A stretch of 64,000 nucleotides of DNA, taken from positions 677,543 to 741,542 of the forward strand of contig MNCI01006175.1 of NCBI GenBank assembly GCA_015680685.1, written 5' to 3'. The translations under genes and the position numbers were made by a program. The stretch's first letter is position 1; the number at the start of each line of letters is the position of its first letter. This document shows positions 36,483-48,615 of this stretch, in pieces. The notes beneath the pieces are model-generated. The model was not told where the DNA came from. It saw only the letters and a program-made list of their open reading frames with translations, and did no database searches. This DNA is from Gnetum montanum (Eukaryota; Streptophyta; Gnetopsida; Gnetales; Gnetaceae).

Positions 36483-38980
36483 ATGTCTTCTTCTTCGTAT
36501 AAGAGCACTTCACCGTCTAGGACTAATGTAAGAGGCAGTCGACGGCATAATACACATAACCAGGATCTACCAGTTCCTCAATAGTTTCATGTGGTATATA
36601 CTCATCCCAATGAGTATGTACCCAATTTTACCTTTATTCTCCACCAAGACAAACAATTGCATTGGAGAAACTTGGAGGGTAACATAGTGTTGCCTCTACA
36701 ACGATTAGTTCCCAACATGCTCCTTTGTGCTCTCACATGAATATGCATGTTGCTTTTATACGTAGAATACGTTGCATGTGATCATGACTCAAGAGATTAT
36801 CATCCCATAGAAGTGCAATGTCAAAGGGACTTGCAACAGAAGAGATACCATACATCTTTGAAGGGTAAATGGCCCCATGACCCTCTGCACGTTTTGAGTG
36901 AAATTGAGGATGACAAACCTGCTTCAATAGGTTTTCCACGAAATGATGTTCCTCCTCCTGCCATTGGTTAGGAGGTGGTGTATTAGAACCTCCAATCCAC
37001 TATTCATAACCCTAGTTCTAATACCCATGAACACGAAGTATTTAACGAAGGAACACAAACACACAATTAGGGCAGACGTTCTGATTGTGAGCACGATCGA
37101 GGTCGAGACCAATGAAGAGAAGGTAGAAAACACCGTCATGGTGATGGTTCTCCTTCTTCTTCACCTTCATCATCATCTTCACCCTCTCCTTTAGTGTTTG
37201 GATGCAGTCATAGGGAAACGAATCATGAGGATAAGGGAAAACAAAGTGGAAGCCATCGACGAGATAGTCGAGAACGAGGATGAGGGAACTCTAAAGAATC
37301 AAGGCATAGAAGAAAGGAGAGTAGGGAACCGTGTAGGAACCATAGGCGCTATGAACGAGATGATCACAAAGAACCCCTACTCGAAACTAGAAGAATGCTA
37401 GATATAATAGAGGTCGTAAGAGTTCCAACAAGGCATCAAAAGGATAGTAGGCTCAAGAGGTTAGACATGAACAACATTCCACAATTTGAAGGGGTATATA
37501 ACGTTGATCCTCAAAATCATTTACAAGCATTCCACGATGCATGTGCCTTGCAAAACATAGAAAACGAATGGAAAAAACTAAAGTTGTTCCCAATGATATT
37601 AGTGAAAGAAGCTGAAAGCTGGTACTGGTCCTTAGAACTGGAATCCATTCGGAGGTGGAGTACAATGTTAGAACTGTTCAATGATAAGTACCAAACGTAC
37701 TCCCGAGTGTCTAACCTACAAAAGAAAATCCAAGGATGAAAGCAAGGAAATCATGAAACCTCGGATGCTGCCATGGGCCACTATTACACACTGTTACATC
37801 ATTGCCTTGGCCATGCTTATTCACAGTAGGATCAACTACGTCATCTCGTGGATGGACTTAGGCATGAAACAAGAAGAACCCTTGGGACGTATGCCCAAGG
37901 AAGGTTATCAGATCTTAGGTCTCATCAAATTGATAGACTACTAGAGCAAGTTGCCAAAGAAGAAGGTGAGCTATGAAAGAGAGAAAGTATGGAAGAATAC
38001 AACCAAGATCCTTCCCTCTAAAAAAGGGGAGTGGGATGTTGTGAGGAGGAAGAGGAGTCACCACTCAAAGAGATGGTAAATAGGAAAACTTTGCCTCTCC
38101 AAAAGTTAACATCAGAAGTATCGATAAAGGTAGAAAAAATGTGGGACTCCTTGGATGGTAGGTTTGAAACTGTTCTTAAAATTATAGAGGAGTCTAGGGA
38201 GTGAGGTAGTGATCACAACAAAAAGAAAAAGAGAGAAGTGGAAAATGCATGTAACAAGGGTAAGGGCAAAATGGCCATCACAGAAGAGGTTGTGGATTCA
38301 GACATGGACAATGATAGTGGATGCAAGATATGCACTTAACCCACATCTAAGGGATGTTGTCCAGTGATCTCACATCTACAAGAGTTTGGGGTGTATGCAC
38401 TTAACCCACAACTAAATAAATGACAAGCACCCTGATGGTTACCTTATCCCCAAGGTAACCTAAGGAAGTTCCACCAACCTTCAACATATTATCCAAGTGG
38501 AACTCTACCACAACCCATTGAGAAACATCAACAATGACAATACCCACAATCATGGGGGATGCCACCACCAAGGCAACAATATCCATACCAGCAACCTAAC
38601 CCATATGGCTACTACGTGCAGCATCCAATCTCTCCACGTGACTCTATTAGTCACATTACACCACAACATCACTACCAAGCCCATGAGTATTATAGAACTC
38701 ATTCTCCTAGGGAAGATAATCTACAAATATACCATTCTTCAAATCCAACCGTAGCTCTCACACCAATAGCTCCACTACCACCCACTCCAACAATGCAAGG
38801 GGAACTCCCTACTCAACCGCAACAATGCAATGCCTCAAGGGTTGTAAATCCTCAACCCACTATTGGTTCTGAAAATCATATGAAGAAAAGACTTTTCTTT
38901 AGAACCAACAGTCCAACCAAGCCCTTACAACCACAAGCAATTGAACCTCTGAATGCCTCCCCATCAAATAAAGCTTGAAA
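36483..38980 (+). pseudogene. C gag
   Basis: ATG at 36483 (MSSSSYKSTSPSRTN), 125 bp after the PBS. The N-terminal region is followed by an Arg/Ser/Glu-rich stretch (37000-37390), the capsid core 37395-37960 (NIPQFEGVYNVDPQNHLQAF, WKKLKLFPMILVKEAESWY, LFNDKYQTYSRVSNLQKKIQ) and a Pro/Gln/Tyr-rich tail (38500-38980). It is clearly homologous to the gag of A and B. The zinc knuckle near 38330 (CKIC...GCC) has lost its His. Stops near 36591, 37737 and 37861 and others break it. In frame with protease and RT. Confidence 0.85.
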
Positions 38981-38987
38981 ACTCCCT

Positions 38988-39515
38988 TTGAGCCAAACAC
39001 TGAGCTCAACGCATATGGTTATGTTAACACATGCCGTTACTAACTGGATCAAGGTTGGCCACCTTCCTAGGAAATTCTCTAATCTTGGAAGCCATCTAAT
39101 GTATCTCCAAATTGTTGGGAATGAGCCATGGAAAGCTCTTTTGGATTCAAGTTCTAGAGTCAACTTAATATCGCAAGAAATGTACAAAGCCTGGAACCTG
39201 TCTCCATTAAAGAAGAGCAATATTTTCCTAGACTTGGCTGACCAGTCCATCACTGTTCCCTTGGCACTGGTGGAGGACATCGTCACCACTATGTGTGGGA
39301 GGTCGTACCCAGCTGATTTCTTAGTGATACAAGTGAATAACGGTAAAGGGGACTTACCAATAATAATGGGAAGGACATGGCTAAGTACTATAGATGCACA
39401 CCTAGGCATCCATGATCTTTCCCTAGAAATATCTAAGGAGAACACTTTTGGAAAGGTCGAGAAGAAGAAGGTTCCATGCATCGCATACAGTGATATAGGA
39501 TGTAATTGCGTGTAG
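38988..39515 (+). pseudogene. C aspartic protease
   Basis: The protease cuts the Gag-Pol polyprotein. The 175-codon open part shows the active-site loop as LLDSSSRVNLI with Asp at 39144; the Gly expected third in D-S/T-G is Ser (AGT at 39150-39152), so activity is doubtful. It is followed by the flap-like ADQSITVPLALVEDIV and the conserved IIMGRTWLSTIDAHLGIH near the C-terminus, as in Athila/Tat proteases. Same frame as gag. Confidence 0.85.
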
Positions 39516-39659
39516 AGATCATGGGTTGTGCAAAGTTTAGCATTGCTTGCATGCAACTGGTGTGCACAAAACATTAACATACAAAAGTGCTTGTATGTAG
39601 CAGCCACACGACAAGAAGATACCTAGTGGCTAATAGCTGATCGAGAGAGCAACTCACTA

Positions 39660-41300
39660 ATGTGCATGGAACTAACTAAGGGAATAACTTGCGCTTACAT
39701 CGAAAGCATAGATGCACTAGAGCAAGTCCGCTACCAACTTCCAAGCCTTAACCTTGAAAACATCAACTGGGGGAAGTTGGAAATTCTTGAAAAATTCAAA
39801 TTAGAGCCCCTAGAATTGAAAACATTGCCCACCAGTTTGGAATATATGATTCTTGAAAATGAAAAATTGGTAATCATCAATGCAAGACTTGCTTCCAAAC
39901 AAAAAGGAAGATTGCTGAAGGTAATAAACAAGTGGTCAAAAGCCTTTGCTTGGTCATATCCCGAATTAACTGGAATAGATCCTAGGATATGCCAACATAG
40001 GATTTACATTGACCCCTCCATGAAACCTCGAACACAACCGTAGAGACAATTGAACCCAAAATTGAAGCAAGTAGTAAAAGAATAAATAGAACAGTTTCTT
40101 AAGGCTAGGTTCATATATCCTATTTCTGATAGCGAATGGGTTAGCCCTATGGTAACCATGCCTAAAAAGGGAGGCAAATGGAGGGTGTGCATATATTTTA
40201 GGTTGCTGAACATGGAAACATTTAAGGATCACTTTCCGTTGCCATTCATTGACCAAGTCTTAGACACCATAGTAGGGCATCACTATTACATTTTTCTGGA
40301 TGGCTATACTGGATACAACCAAATACAGATAGCCCCAAAAGACCAAGCCAAGACAACGTTCACTAGTCCTTGGGGAACATTTTCATATAAACAAATGTCG
40401 TTTGGCTTGTGTAATGCTCCTGCCATGTTTCAATGCCTAGTTTTAAGCATATTCCAACAGTAGATAGGGAATGAAGTGGAAGTCTTTATGGAAAACTTCT
40501 CCACCTATGGAACAAGTTTTGATTAAGCCTTGAACCGATTAGAGAAAGTGCTAAAAAGATGCGTAGAAACCAATTTAAGGCTCAACTGGAAAAAAAGCCA
40601 TTTAAATATCCAAGAAGGCATAGTACTTGGGCATAAGGTTTCACATGCAAGAATAGAGGTAGATCCAAATAAAATTAGGGTTATCCAAGGAATCACCCAT
40701 CAACCAAAAATTGTCAAAGACATTCGGTCATTCCTTGGATACACGGGCTACTATAGGAGATTCATTGAGAACTTCTCTAAGATTACCAAACTGTTGGTAG
40801 AGCTAACAAAGAAGGGCGTACCTTTTGAGTGGACCAGGGAATGTGAACGAGCATTCCAAACCCTAAAATGAAAGCTAGTAGAAACTCCCATTCTACAAGA
40901 TCCTAACTGGTCCAAACCATTCCACATCATGATTGATGCATCCAATTATGCCTTAGGAGCCGTACTTACATAATTAGATGACCAAAAATGCCCTTACTAC
41001 ATCCACTGTGCAAGTAGAAGTATCGCTGGTGCACAACTTAACTACACAACTACAGAGAAAGAATTAATGACTATAGTGTTTGCATTGGATAAGTTTAGGC
41101 ACTATGTGTTAGGTTACAAAGTGTCATCCACACATATCATAGTGCAATCTGGTTCCTTATGAATAAGCCAACAATTAGCCCTCATATTATACGATGGCTG
41201 GTAATTCTACAAGAGTTCGATCTAATGATGATCGATTGAAAAGGCACCGAGAACGTAGTTGCAGATCATTTATCTCAGTGGTTCTGTGATAATAAAGAGG
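39660..41300 (+). pseudogene. C reverse transcriptase and RNase H
   Basis: After a linker (39660-40040), RT shows VTMPKKGGKWRVCIYFRLLN, HFPLPFIDQVLD, FLDGYTGYNQ with the first catalytic Asp, and SFGLCNAPAMFQ. The second box is F-M-E-N (40488-40496) where D1 has F-M-D-D, so both catalytic Asp are lost. RNase H follows: IMIDASNYALGA (~40930), TTEKELMTIVFAL (~41050). A frameshift lies near 41125. Only a few stops fall in 39660-40870. Minus-strand synthesis by this copy is impossible. Confidence 0.9.
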
Positions 41301-41449
41301 ATGAATATGTAATGTTTGATCATTTTCCTAATGAAACCCTCTTTGCTAGTGTAGTGAATAACCAACTACCCACGGAGACGAACTAGTATAGTAGCATTCT
41401 CACCTATCTCCTTACTCAGCAAACACCACAAGAGCTGGACTTTAGGAAG

Positions 41450-42600
41450 AAACAATAGTTTCTTCACAGAGCCAAGTGCTTCATGGAGATCAATGGACAA
41501 CTTTACAAAGTGTGTCCTGATGACTTGGTTTGATGGTGCATGCTCGAGGTAGACCAAATGAGAGTTCTCCAAGATGCTCATGAGGGCCCTTGTGGGGGTC
41601 ACTATGTAGGGAGACGAATGGCTATTAAGATCTTGCTTGCAAGATATTATTGGCCAACATTATTTCAGGATGCCCATCAATTTTTCCAATCTTGTGAGCA
41701 CTGTCAATGTGATGGGGAAATGACTGCTAAAATGGAGGGTCCGCAACAATGGATTCAACGTTTAGAACCCTTCAACATTTGGGGAATAGACTTTATGGGG
41801 CCCATTATACCAATGTCCAATGGAAAAGCTCACGTTGTAGTTTCCATAGACTATTTAACAAAATGGGCTGAAGCAGCTGCTGTTAAAGACTGCACATCAT
41901 CTATAGCTGCACAATTTGTGCAACAACAAATCATAAATAGGTTTTTTGCTACGTGCACTTATTTTAGATAATGGAACACACTTCACAGGTGCAACTTTTT
42001 GAAAGTTAATGCAACGCTTAGGGGTTGAACATAAATTACCTACACCTTATCACCCCCAAGCTAGTAGACAAGTTGAGGTCACCAACAAGGAGATCACTAA
42101 AATATTGACTAGGACAATTAGCAAATATAGGCGAGATTGGAGCACTAAACTGAATGATGCTCTTTGGGCATACCGCTCCACCTCGAAACTCCCTATAGGC
42201 TACTCTCCCTATGAATTAGTGTACAGAAAGCTTCCAACGCTTTCGATTCAAATCGAACTCTATACACTATCAACGGCTTGTGACCTCTACCTCAATCTTA
42301 ATCTAGCACAGAACAAAGGTTGGCAACTTTAAACATGCTAAACAAAAACCGATTAGTTACCCTATCATCAAATGAGTTGCACAAGGCATATAACAAGAAG
42401 TGTCATGACTTGAAGATTCGAAAGGTGAAGTATTAACCAGGAGATAAGGTTCTCTACTAGAATCCCACACATGTGCCACAATGCACAAAATTTCAAACAC
42501 TTTGGGAAGGACCTTACATTATTCATGCAACCTTTCCTTCAGGGGCCATGAAAATATATACAAACCTGAGAGCCTTGATAAGAGGTTATTAAGCAATGTG
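41450..42600 (+). pseudogene. C integrase
   Basis: The zinc-binding part DAHEGPCGGHY ... CEHC is complete (41570-41710). GIDFMGP (first Asp) is at about 41790. A frameshift near 41945-41960 falls just before the second Asp segment (LDNGTHFTGA). The Glu segment reads QVEVTNKEI at about 42070, preceded by SR in place of the usual NG. The C-terminal domain is recognisable to about 42550. No chromodomain. Homologous throughout to D1 1029-2170. Confidence 0.88.
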
Positions 42601-44617
42601 CAATAAACCAAACCCTTCCATGAATTTAGAATGGTCAGTGCACATAATACCTCTGAGAAGGGATGACCCTGCTCACTATTTTGGATCTCCTTCTTCCAAC
42701 TCAGTCATGGGGGAGATGGCCACCTCTACTAACCACTTGAGTTCCTCAGTTCTTTTTTTAAGTTTTTGTTTTATACATTTTGGTTTTACAAATTTCTTTA
42801 ATTTTTCTTATTTTTTTTTGCAACATTGCTTATACTTTCTCATTTCTTTGTGTGACTATTTTTTTATTTTTTATTTTATTTTTATCTTTTTTTGTTGTTT
42901 TCGTTTTATTAGATTCGTCACCTAATAAGTGCTCCTGATGGTGGTATGAACTATATTCTATCGATTGATAATGTTTGGTTTTTACCTTTGAGTTATAATG
43001 GTGATACTAAGGTATGGTTCTTTTGATATAACATGCAATGAGTCCACATCATTCATGCATCCATGAATTTCTATGGTCTCTCTTGGCTTGGAACTATACA
43101 ATCCCCTTCTTTAATAATAAAACTATTAACGAATTGGTGACTAGGCATTTCTCAAACTAAAGAAGGACTCAAGGACTAAAAAGGGTGTGACTTCAAAGGG
43201 ATTTGATGCATTTGTGCTAGCTATTCTCTTGGGTTCTTGGATGTTTTCTTCTTGAGTTTTCCTTACCATTTTGACATTGCTCCATTATCGGGAAGTTGAG
43301 ATAATAAAAATAAGTCTTTGCATGGTGTGGTTCTCACAAAAAAAAAATTAGTGAGAATTCAAAGCACATTCCTTAGACAAAATAATCATTTGGGCTACAA
43401 GCACTGGTTATGGAACTAAATAAACATGTTTCCTCTAACTAAGGCCCTTTCTCATTTTCCTTGGAATGGTGTTAACTCTTTGGTGGAAGCATTCTTGTTA
43501 CTTCAAGAGGATAGATTGGCCAAGTGTATTAATGTGAAGTCAATGGATGTGGATTGTTTGAGGCTAGATTTGGAATGAGATCTACTCAGTCACATTAACC
43601 ATAAATACACAAGGGGTTGTACACCACCTTGTTCTTGGGACTCCATTCCATTCTCTTCTCCCCATTATTTTTTCTCCATTTTCCACTTCATTATCGGTTG
43701 TATCAGTAGTTTATATTTTGGTTGATGCATTATTTTCTCTTTGGTGGATTCTTGTTGTTATGTCCTTAACTCTTGCTTCCAAACGACATTTCCAAAGCCT
43801 ACGGACTTTGTGAATGTGGGTTTGTCAAGGCATACAGGGCATGAGCCTGCTTTAGGGAGGATCCACTGGCATTCCTATTTGGTGCATCAGTTAACTTCTT
43901 TCCCTTAAACATTTCTACAATCAACATTTGTTTTATTCATTCCCATCTCTGACATCCATTTTATTGACGTTGTCGTTGTTTATTTTTCTGCATCTTTCTT
44001 ATTCCTTATCTTTTTCCATTCTATCACTATTGGCAGATCGCTCTTAGTCATGGGGGCCTTGGTCTAATTTATTCAATTTTTTCTAACCCCTACACCTTGG
44101 GTAGTCACTAGTGTTATATCTCTAGAATCCGTATTGGCCATATCCCAACTCAGCCAATGGACCTTACACTAAGGCAAGGTATCAACTATATTGTGATTTA
44201 CTTATCCTTGCTCATATGTGACTGTGTTGTGTGTGCAGATGGCAATCATATAGCAATGGACTGAACCTAGAGGAAACACTTAGGATGGATTGGTGCTGGA
44301 ATGGTTGTGCAAGGAACAAGATTGATGGTGCAGTTATGGATGGACAATGGAAGGCACAATCTTGGCATTGGTAGCAACACGTCTTCTCCTTTTTTCTCTT
44401 TCTCTCTTCCCTCTTAGCTGCCAAATAAGGCTGGATGTCAATTATGTATAGTGTTCACTTCTGTGGTCATGAACACTAATGTTTTCATGTATTGTAATGT
44501 TGATCCATTCACATGTCATCCCATTCACCATTAGTTGTCATTTAAGTCAATAATCCCATACCTTCTCAATATTTTGTAAGGAACTTGAGGATGAGTTTTC
44601 ATTCAATCATGGGGGTA
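42600..44617 (+). other. C 3' spacer and polypurine tract
   Basis: AT-rich, T-runs at 42750-42910, no credible frame. It shares blocks with the D1 spacer (for example the GAATTCAAAGCACAT stretch, 43350 and 2930), but the ORF2 region of D is absent. It ends with ATCATGGGGGTA (44606-44617), the polypurine tract. Confidence 0.75.
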
Positions 44618-45370
44618 TGATGAACCGTGATATCATGTACGTGATATCACATACACGATATCACATCCACCACACGATATTGTGTCCTACCTCATCTTCT
44701 ATAAATAAGAGGCAGCGCCCTTGGTTCAAAGATAATTAGATTTAGACCCTTAGCTAGACTCTTGTTGTTTTGTCATTCCAAAGTTAGAATTATTTCTATG
44801 TGTCCACAGTAGGAGTCATAGAGTGAACGGATCTTTATTCGAGCAATTTGTTCCTAAGCATAATTTTGTGTATGGAAATAAAGACGAACTCTATGATAAA
44901 CCTTGCAGCATATAGATTAAGCTAATTAGTAATTAATGATTGTTTAACACTTTCCTAGTTAATTAATATCTCTCTCAACCTTCAACCCCCTTAGTTAAAT
45001 ACACTCAGTATGATCGCTTCGAGCATGTGTGTAGCACTTGGTAATCCAGTAATGATTAGCGTTTGGTAATCCCAGCAGTGTTGCACTAGTTCAGGATGTG
45101 TACGGCAAGTGGGAATGGATATTGGTGTTAGGAACATTTAGAACTTAGTTAATGAATAGTTAATGTAAGTTAGCCACTTAGTTCTCTCTTTCTCTCCTTT
45201 ATTAGCGAAAGACATAAAAAATTCAAAAGCTATAAAAATCATATACCTCAAGCTTAACCATACAACTGTGAAAATACAAGTAAGTTTGGGAAGATAACAA
45301 TTGATTAACCCTATGTGTTTCATTAAGGCACATAAGCACTTGGTCCTTTGAGTTCGACTAGATTGTGCGT
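44618..45370 (+). repeat. 3' LTR of C, truncated at its U5 end
   Basis: Starts TGATGAACCGTGATATC after the polypurine tract and matches the 5' LTR to GTGCGT. The last ~51 bp, including CACTCATCA, are missing. Differences from the 5' LTR are mostly C/T and G/A. Confidence 0.9.
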
Positions 45371-45556
45371 TAGTCCTAGGCGGTGAAGTGCTCTTATGCG
45401 AAGAAGAAGACATCTTGTCTTGTTTGATGTGTAATGTATTGTGTCTCGTCTTTCTTTGATTACCCCTAAGGGTTTGTTCTAATTTTCCAACGATATGAAT
45501 GATTTCCTATGTTCTACGTAGCGCATAAACAACTAAGTCCTAGGCAACGACGCTAA
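45371..45556 (-). repeat. Inverted copy of C leader, including PBS
   Basis: The reverse complement matches 36340-36530, including the PBS (TAGCGTCGTTGCCTAGGA on the minus strand, 45555-45538) and the gag start MSSSS (ATGTCTTCTTCTTCG). The junction with the truncated LTR at about 45369-45372 has only 1-2 bases of shared sequence. Confidence 0.9.
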
Positions 45557-46378
45557 TGATGAGTGGTGAGTTACCCCTACACTCAACCATAAGAATACGA
45601 ATGTTTCATGCACGATCCAATCAAACTCTAAGGACCAAGTGCTTATGCGCCTTAATGGAACACTTAGGGTTAATCAATCGTTGTCTTCCCAAACTTACAT
45701 GTATTGTCATGGTTGTATGGTTAAGTAAGCTTGAGGTATATGATTTTTATAGCTTTTTTATTTTTTATGTCTTCCGCTAATAAAGGAGAGGAAGAGAGAA
45801 CTAAGTGGCTAACTTACATTAACTATTCATTAACTAAGTTCTAAATGTTCCTAACACCAGTATATGTTCCCACTTGCCGTAGACATCCTGAATCAGTGCA
45901 ACGCTGCTGGGGTTACCAAATTCTAATCGTTACTGGGTTACTAAGTACTACACACATGCTCGAAGCGGTCGTACTAAGTGTACTTAACTAAGGGGGTTGA
46001 AGGTTGAGAGAGATATTAATTAACTAGGAAAGCATTAAAAAATCATTAATTACTAATTAGCTTAATGTGTATGCTACAAGTTTTATCATAAAGTTCATCT
46101 TTATTGCCATACACAAAATTGTGCTCAAGTACAAATTTCTCGAACAAAGATCCGTTCACTCTATGACTCCTACTGCGGGCACACAGAAATTATTCTAACT
46201 CTAGAATGAAAAAATAGCAAGAGTCTAGCTAAGGGTCTAAATCAAATTTTCTTTGAACCAAGGGCACCGCCTCTTATTTATAAAAGATGAGGTAGGACTC
46301 GATATCGTGTATGCGATATCACGTGATGGATGTGATATCGCATATGCGAGATCATGTACGCGATATCGTGGTTGATCA
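45557..46378 (-). repeat. Inverted C-family LTR at the right end of C (822 bp)
   Basis: The complete LTR in reverse orientation, from TGATGAGTGG to GGTTGATCA. GATATC/GCGATATCGCATATGCG units are at 46290-46370. It is directly followed by CCAAT, the target duplication. Confidence 0.92.
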
Positions 46379-46383
46379 CCAAT

Positions 46384-47550
46384 GCTCATGTAAATGTGAC
46401 AAGATTGGGCATTGGCCTTTGGGGTGATCATACAAGAAAATGTCACATTGATACATATGAGTAGTAGTTGAGTTCTTATCCTATTCTCTTCAACCCTTCT
46501 TTATGATTGTCTAAGGATATTCTATCCTGCTTCTTGGTTCGTCATGGTTCTACCTCTAATAGTGTTGGCATATTCTCCACATTTTTCATGTATCCATTTT
46601 GTCATCTTATTGATCTTTGCCTTAATTTCATCCAGTGATTACAGTATTCACAAAGATGATTTCACCTCCTTGAGGTGAGTTGGTTTCTCATCTTCATGAT
46701 CATGAACCTTTGCTAATTTTTGATTTTGGTCTCGTTGAGAGCTTTCAACATTCTCCCATTTAGCCATTTCTCCTTCTTCTTTTGCTACCTGCTTAATAAG
46801 CTCTTGGAATTGGTGGGTTCATAGCTCATATAGTTGACCTAGGGCATACATCCCTGGGGTCTCCCTTGTTTCATTACGAAGCCCATCCATGATGTGATAC
46901 ATTAGCCTTTCCTCGAAGAACCCATGGCCTAGACAATTGTTTAACAATGAATAGTATCTTTCTAAGGCCATGTCCAAGGGTTCATGTTGTTCCTGTTTCC
47001 ACTTTTGGATTTGTCTCCTCAAGGGTGACACTCTTGCATAAGTTTGATATCTTTCATTAAAGAGTTCTACCATTTTCGGCCAATGTTGAATTGATTTTGG
47101 TTTTAAGAACCTATACCATACTTTTGCTTGGCCAACGAGTGTTAGAGGAAAGAGCTTAAGTTTTTGCCATCCATTAGCAATATTGTTCCATACATAGACA
47201 TCATGGAAGGCTTGTAAATGATGTTGCAAATCTAAATCATAGCCTCTTGAAAACTTGGAAAAGTTGTTTAAATTAAGCATGGGTAGACGGCTTTTCTTGC
47301 AATACATGCGAAATATTCAAACAGCCCCTTGTATATGCATTAGGCTCTTAGTGGTTAGCAGAGGTTCATTGTCACTAGGTAAGTTATGAATTTTTGAGTT
47401 GGGACAATGTTTTCTTCGTTTATGTACATAGGAGACCCCTGCATAGGATTGAGTACTCCAAACTTCATCTTCATCATCATATAACTCGTTGGTTCTCCAA
47501 TGAATTGCCTTACTAGTTGTTGCGTTGTCATAGTCTTGTAAGAGAGACAT
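46384..47550 (-). pseudogene. A gag, proximal part
   Basis: ATG at 47550 (MSLLQDYDNATTSK). The core 47307-46819 (162 codons open) contains HHLQAFHDVYVWNNIANGWQ, LVGQAKVWYRFLKPKSIQHW, RYQTYARVSPLRRQIQKWKQ and DMALERYYSLLNNCLGHGFF, homologous to B and C. Toward 46384 a partial zinc knuckle region (sequence TGTCACATTG, matching CDVC in B) adjoins element C. One or two TAG stops only, so this is among the better preserved coding parts in the window. Confidence 0.85.
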
Positions 47551-47664
47551 TATTGTGAATCATGTGTGACTTAATTGAAATTAATTTCTTTTCTAAAAGA
47601 TATATCATGAATACTTTGTTATAGCGATCTTGTATGATATAACTAATCTATATAACTAGTACCA

Positions 47665-47682
47665 TCCCCGGCAATGGTGCTA
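47665..47682 (-). promoter_or_regulatory. Primer-binding site of A
   Basis: The minus strand reads TAGCACCATTGCCGGGGA one base after the LTR; a tRNA-Asp type site with few transitions. Confidence 0.8.
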
Positions 47683-47683
47683 A

Positions 47684-48615
47684 TGATGAGTGGCGAGGTA
47701 CCCCTACACTCAATCATACAAATACGAGGGTTGATGCACGATTTGGTTGAATTTTGTATACCAACTAGTTGTGGCNGATGCACGATTTGGTTGAATTTTG
47801 TATACCAACTAGTTGTGGCATTTAGATAGTTACATGTTGATCGTAGTTTGCTATCTTCCCACTTGGACTAGTATTTGCTTTGTCACGTATGGTTTAGTCC
47901 AGAGTGAGGTGTATGATGTGGTCCTAAACTAGTGCTACGCCTAGAGACAATGGAAAATAACCTTGTTTTAAGCTAATAGGGAACATGAAGAAAATTCTAA
48001 GATAGCTTGAGTGTGATGAGCATCTGTCCTTAATCATCCATACACATGTTGGACCTCGTGTACTACTTTTGAAATTACCAAGGGCATGTTGCTTAAACAC
48101 TCCTAGATATGTTACTGGGATACCAAATAGGCACACTTAAATGCTCCTGATTAAGTCGTACTCATTCTGCATTTAATAACAGGGATAATAAATGAAGGTA
48201 AAGAAATATTAATTAAGAAAATAATAAATAATAATAATAGTTAAGCAATTAAAACTAAGTGAATGTTGTAATGATGAAGTAATCTTGATCTTTATTGCTG
48301 GTCATGTGCATATCCAAGTACGTCACACTCGAATAAAGGTTCCATACAATTACAATCATCACATTGTGGGCATGCACTAGGGAAAGAATTAAAATGAACT
48401 AAAAATGAACAAAAAGACTCTACACTTACACCTACTGACTCTCCCCTTCCTGTGTACCTAAATGTGGTATTTATAGGCTTACACAGGAACCATGATATCA
48501 TGTATTTGATATCATTATCCAAGCTGCAATATTGTGTACCCGATATCGAGGGTCCAATATCAAGGATTCGATATCAAGGGTATGATATTAGCACCTGACA
48601 AACCACGATTCATTA
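47684..48615 (-). repeat. 5' LTR of A (932 bp as assembled)
   Basis: TGATGAGTGG to GATTCATTA (terminal C changed to T). Contains an exact 44-bp tandem copy around the N at 47776, probably an unmerged assembly overlap; the true length is then close to the 888 bp of the 3' LTR. GATATC units at 48490-48595. Confidence 0.9.

Larger units (their letters stand above)
35532..46378 (+). mobile_element. Element C: gag-pol LTR retrotransposon with an inverted LTR at its right end
   Basis: Inserted in A gag. Flanks are CAAAT (35527-35531) and CCAAT (46379-46383); the empty site in B (near 24478) reads TCCCAATGCTC, which supports CCAAT as the original 5 bp. Order: LTR 35532-36339, PBS, gag-protease-RT-RNase H in one frame (36483-41300), integrase, 3' spacer, LTR truncated by about 51 bp (44618-45370), inverted leader with PBS (45371-45556), inverted LTR (45557-46378). 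Both outer ends are therefore the U3 end. It has no ORF2. Stops and mutated catalytic residues show it is dead. Confidence 0.85.
29786..48615 (-). mobile_element. Element A: non-autonomous LTR retrotransposon, split by C
   Basis: LTRs 29786-30673 and 47684-48615 are in minus orientation, flanked by a perfect 5-bp duplication GTATT (29781-29785, 48616-48620). Without C it is about 8 kb. It contains PBS, gag, the 2.1-kb exon-like insert, a non-coding stretch, ORF-X and a polypurine tract, and no pol domain. It belongs to the same family as B. The perfect duplication and the D1 counterpart confirm that it landed in the D2 spacer. Confidence 0.9.

Noticed and set aside
38876-39607. 243-codon minus-strand frame, the longest open stretch in the window.
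   Set aside because: It is antisense to the C protease, whose sense frame has clear family motifs; the length is a side effect of the sense codon use.
45557-46378. Right-end inverted LTR of C as an independent solo LTR.
   Set aside because: A separate insertion would not place inverted C leader with its PBS directly next to the LTR, and its outer 5 bp match the left flank of C.
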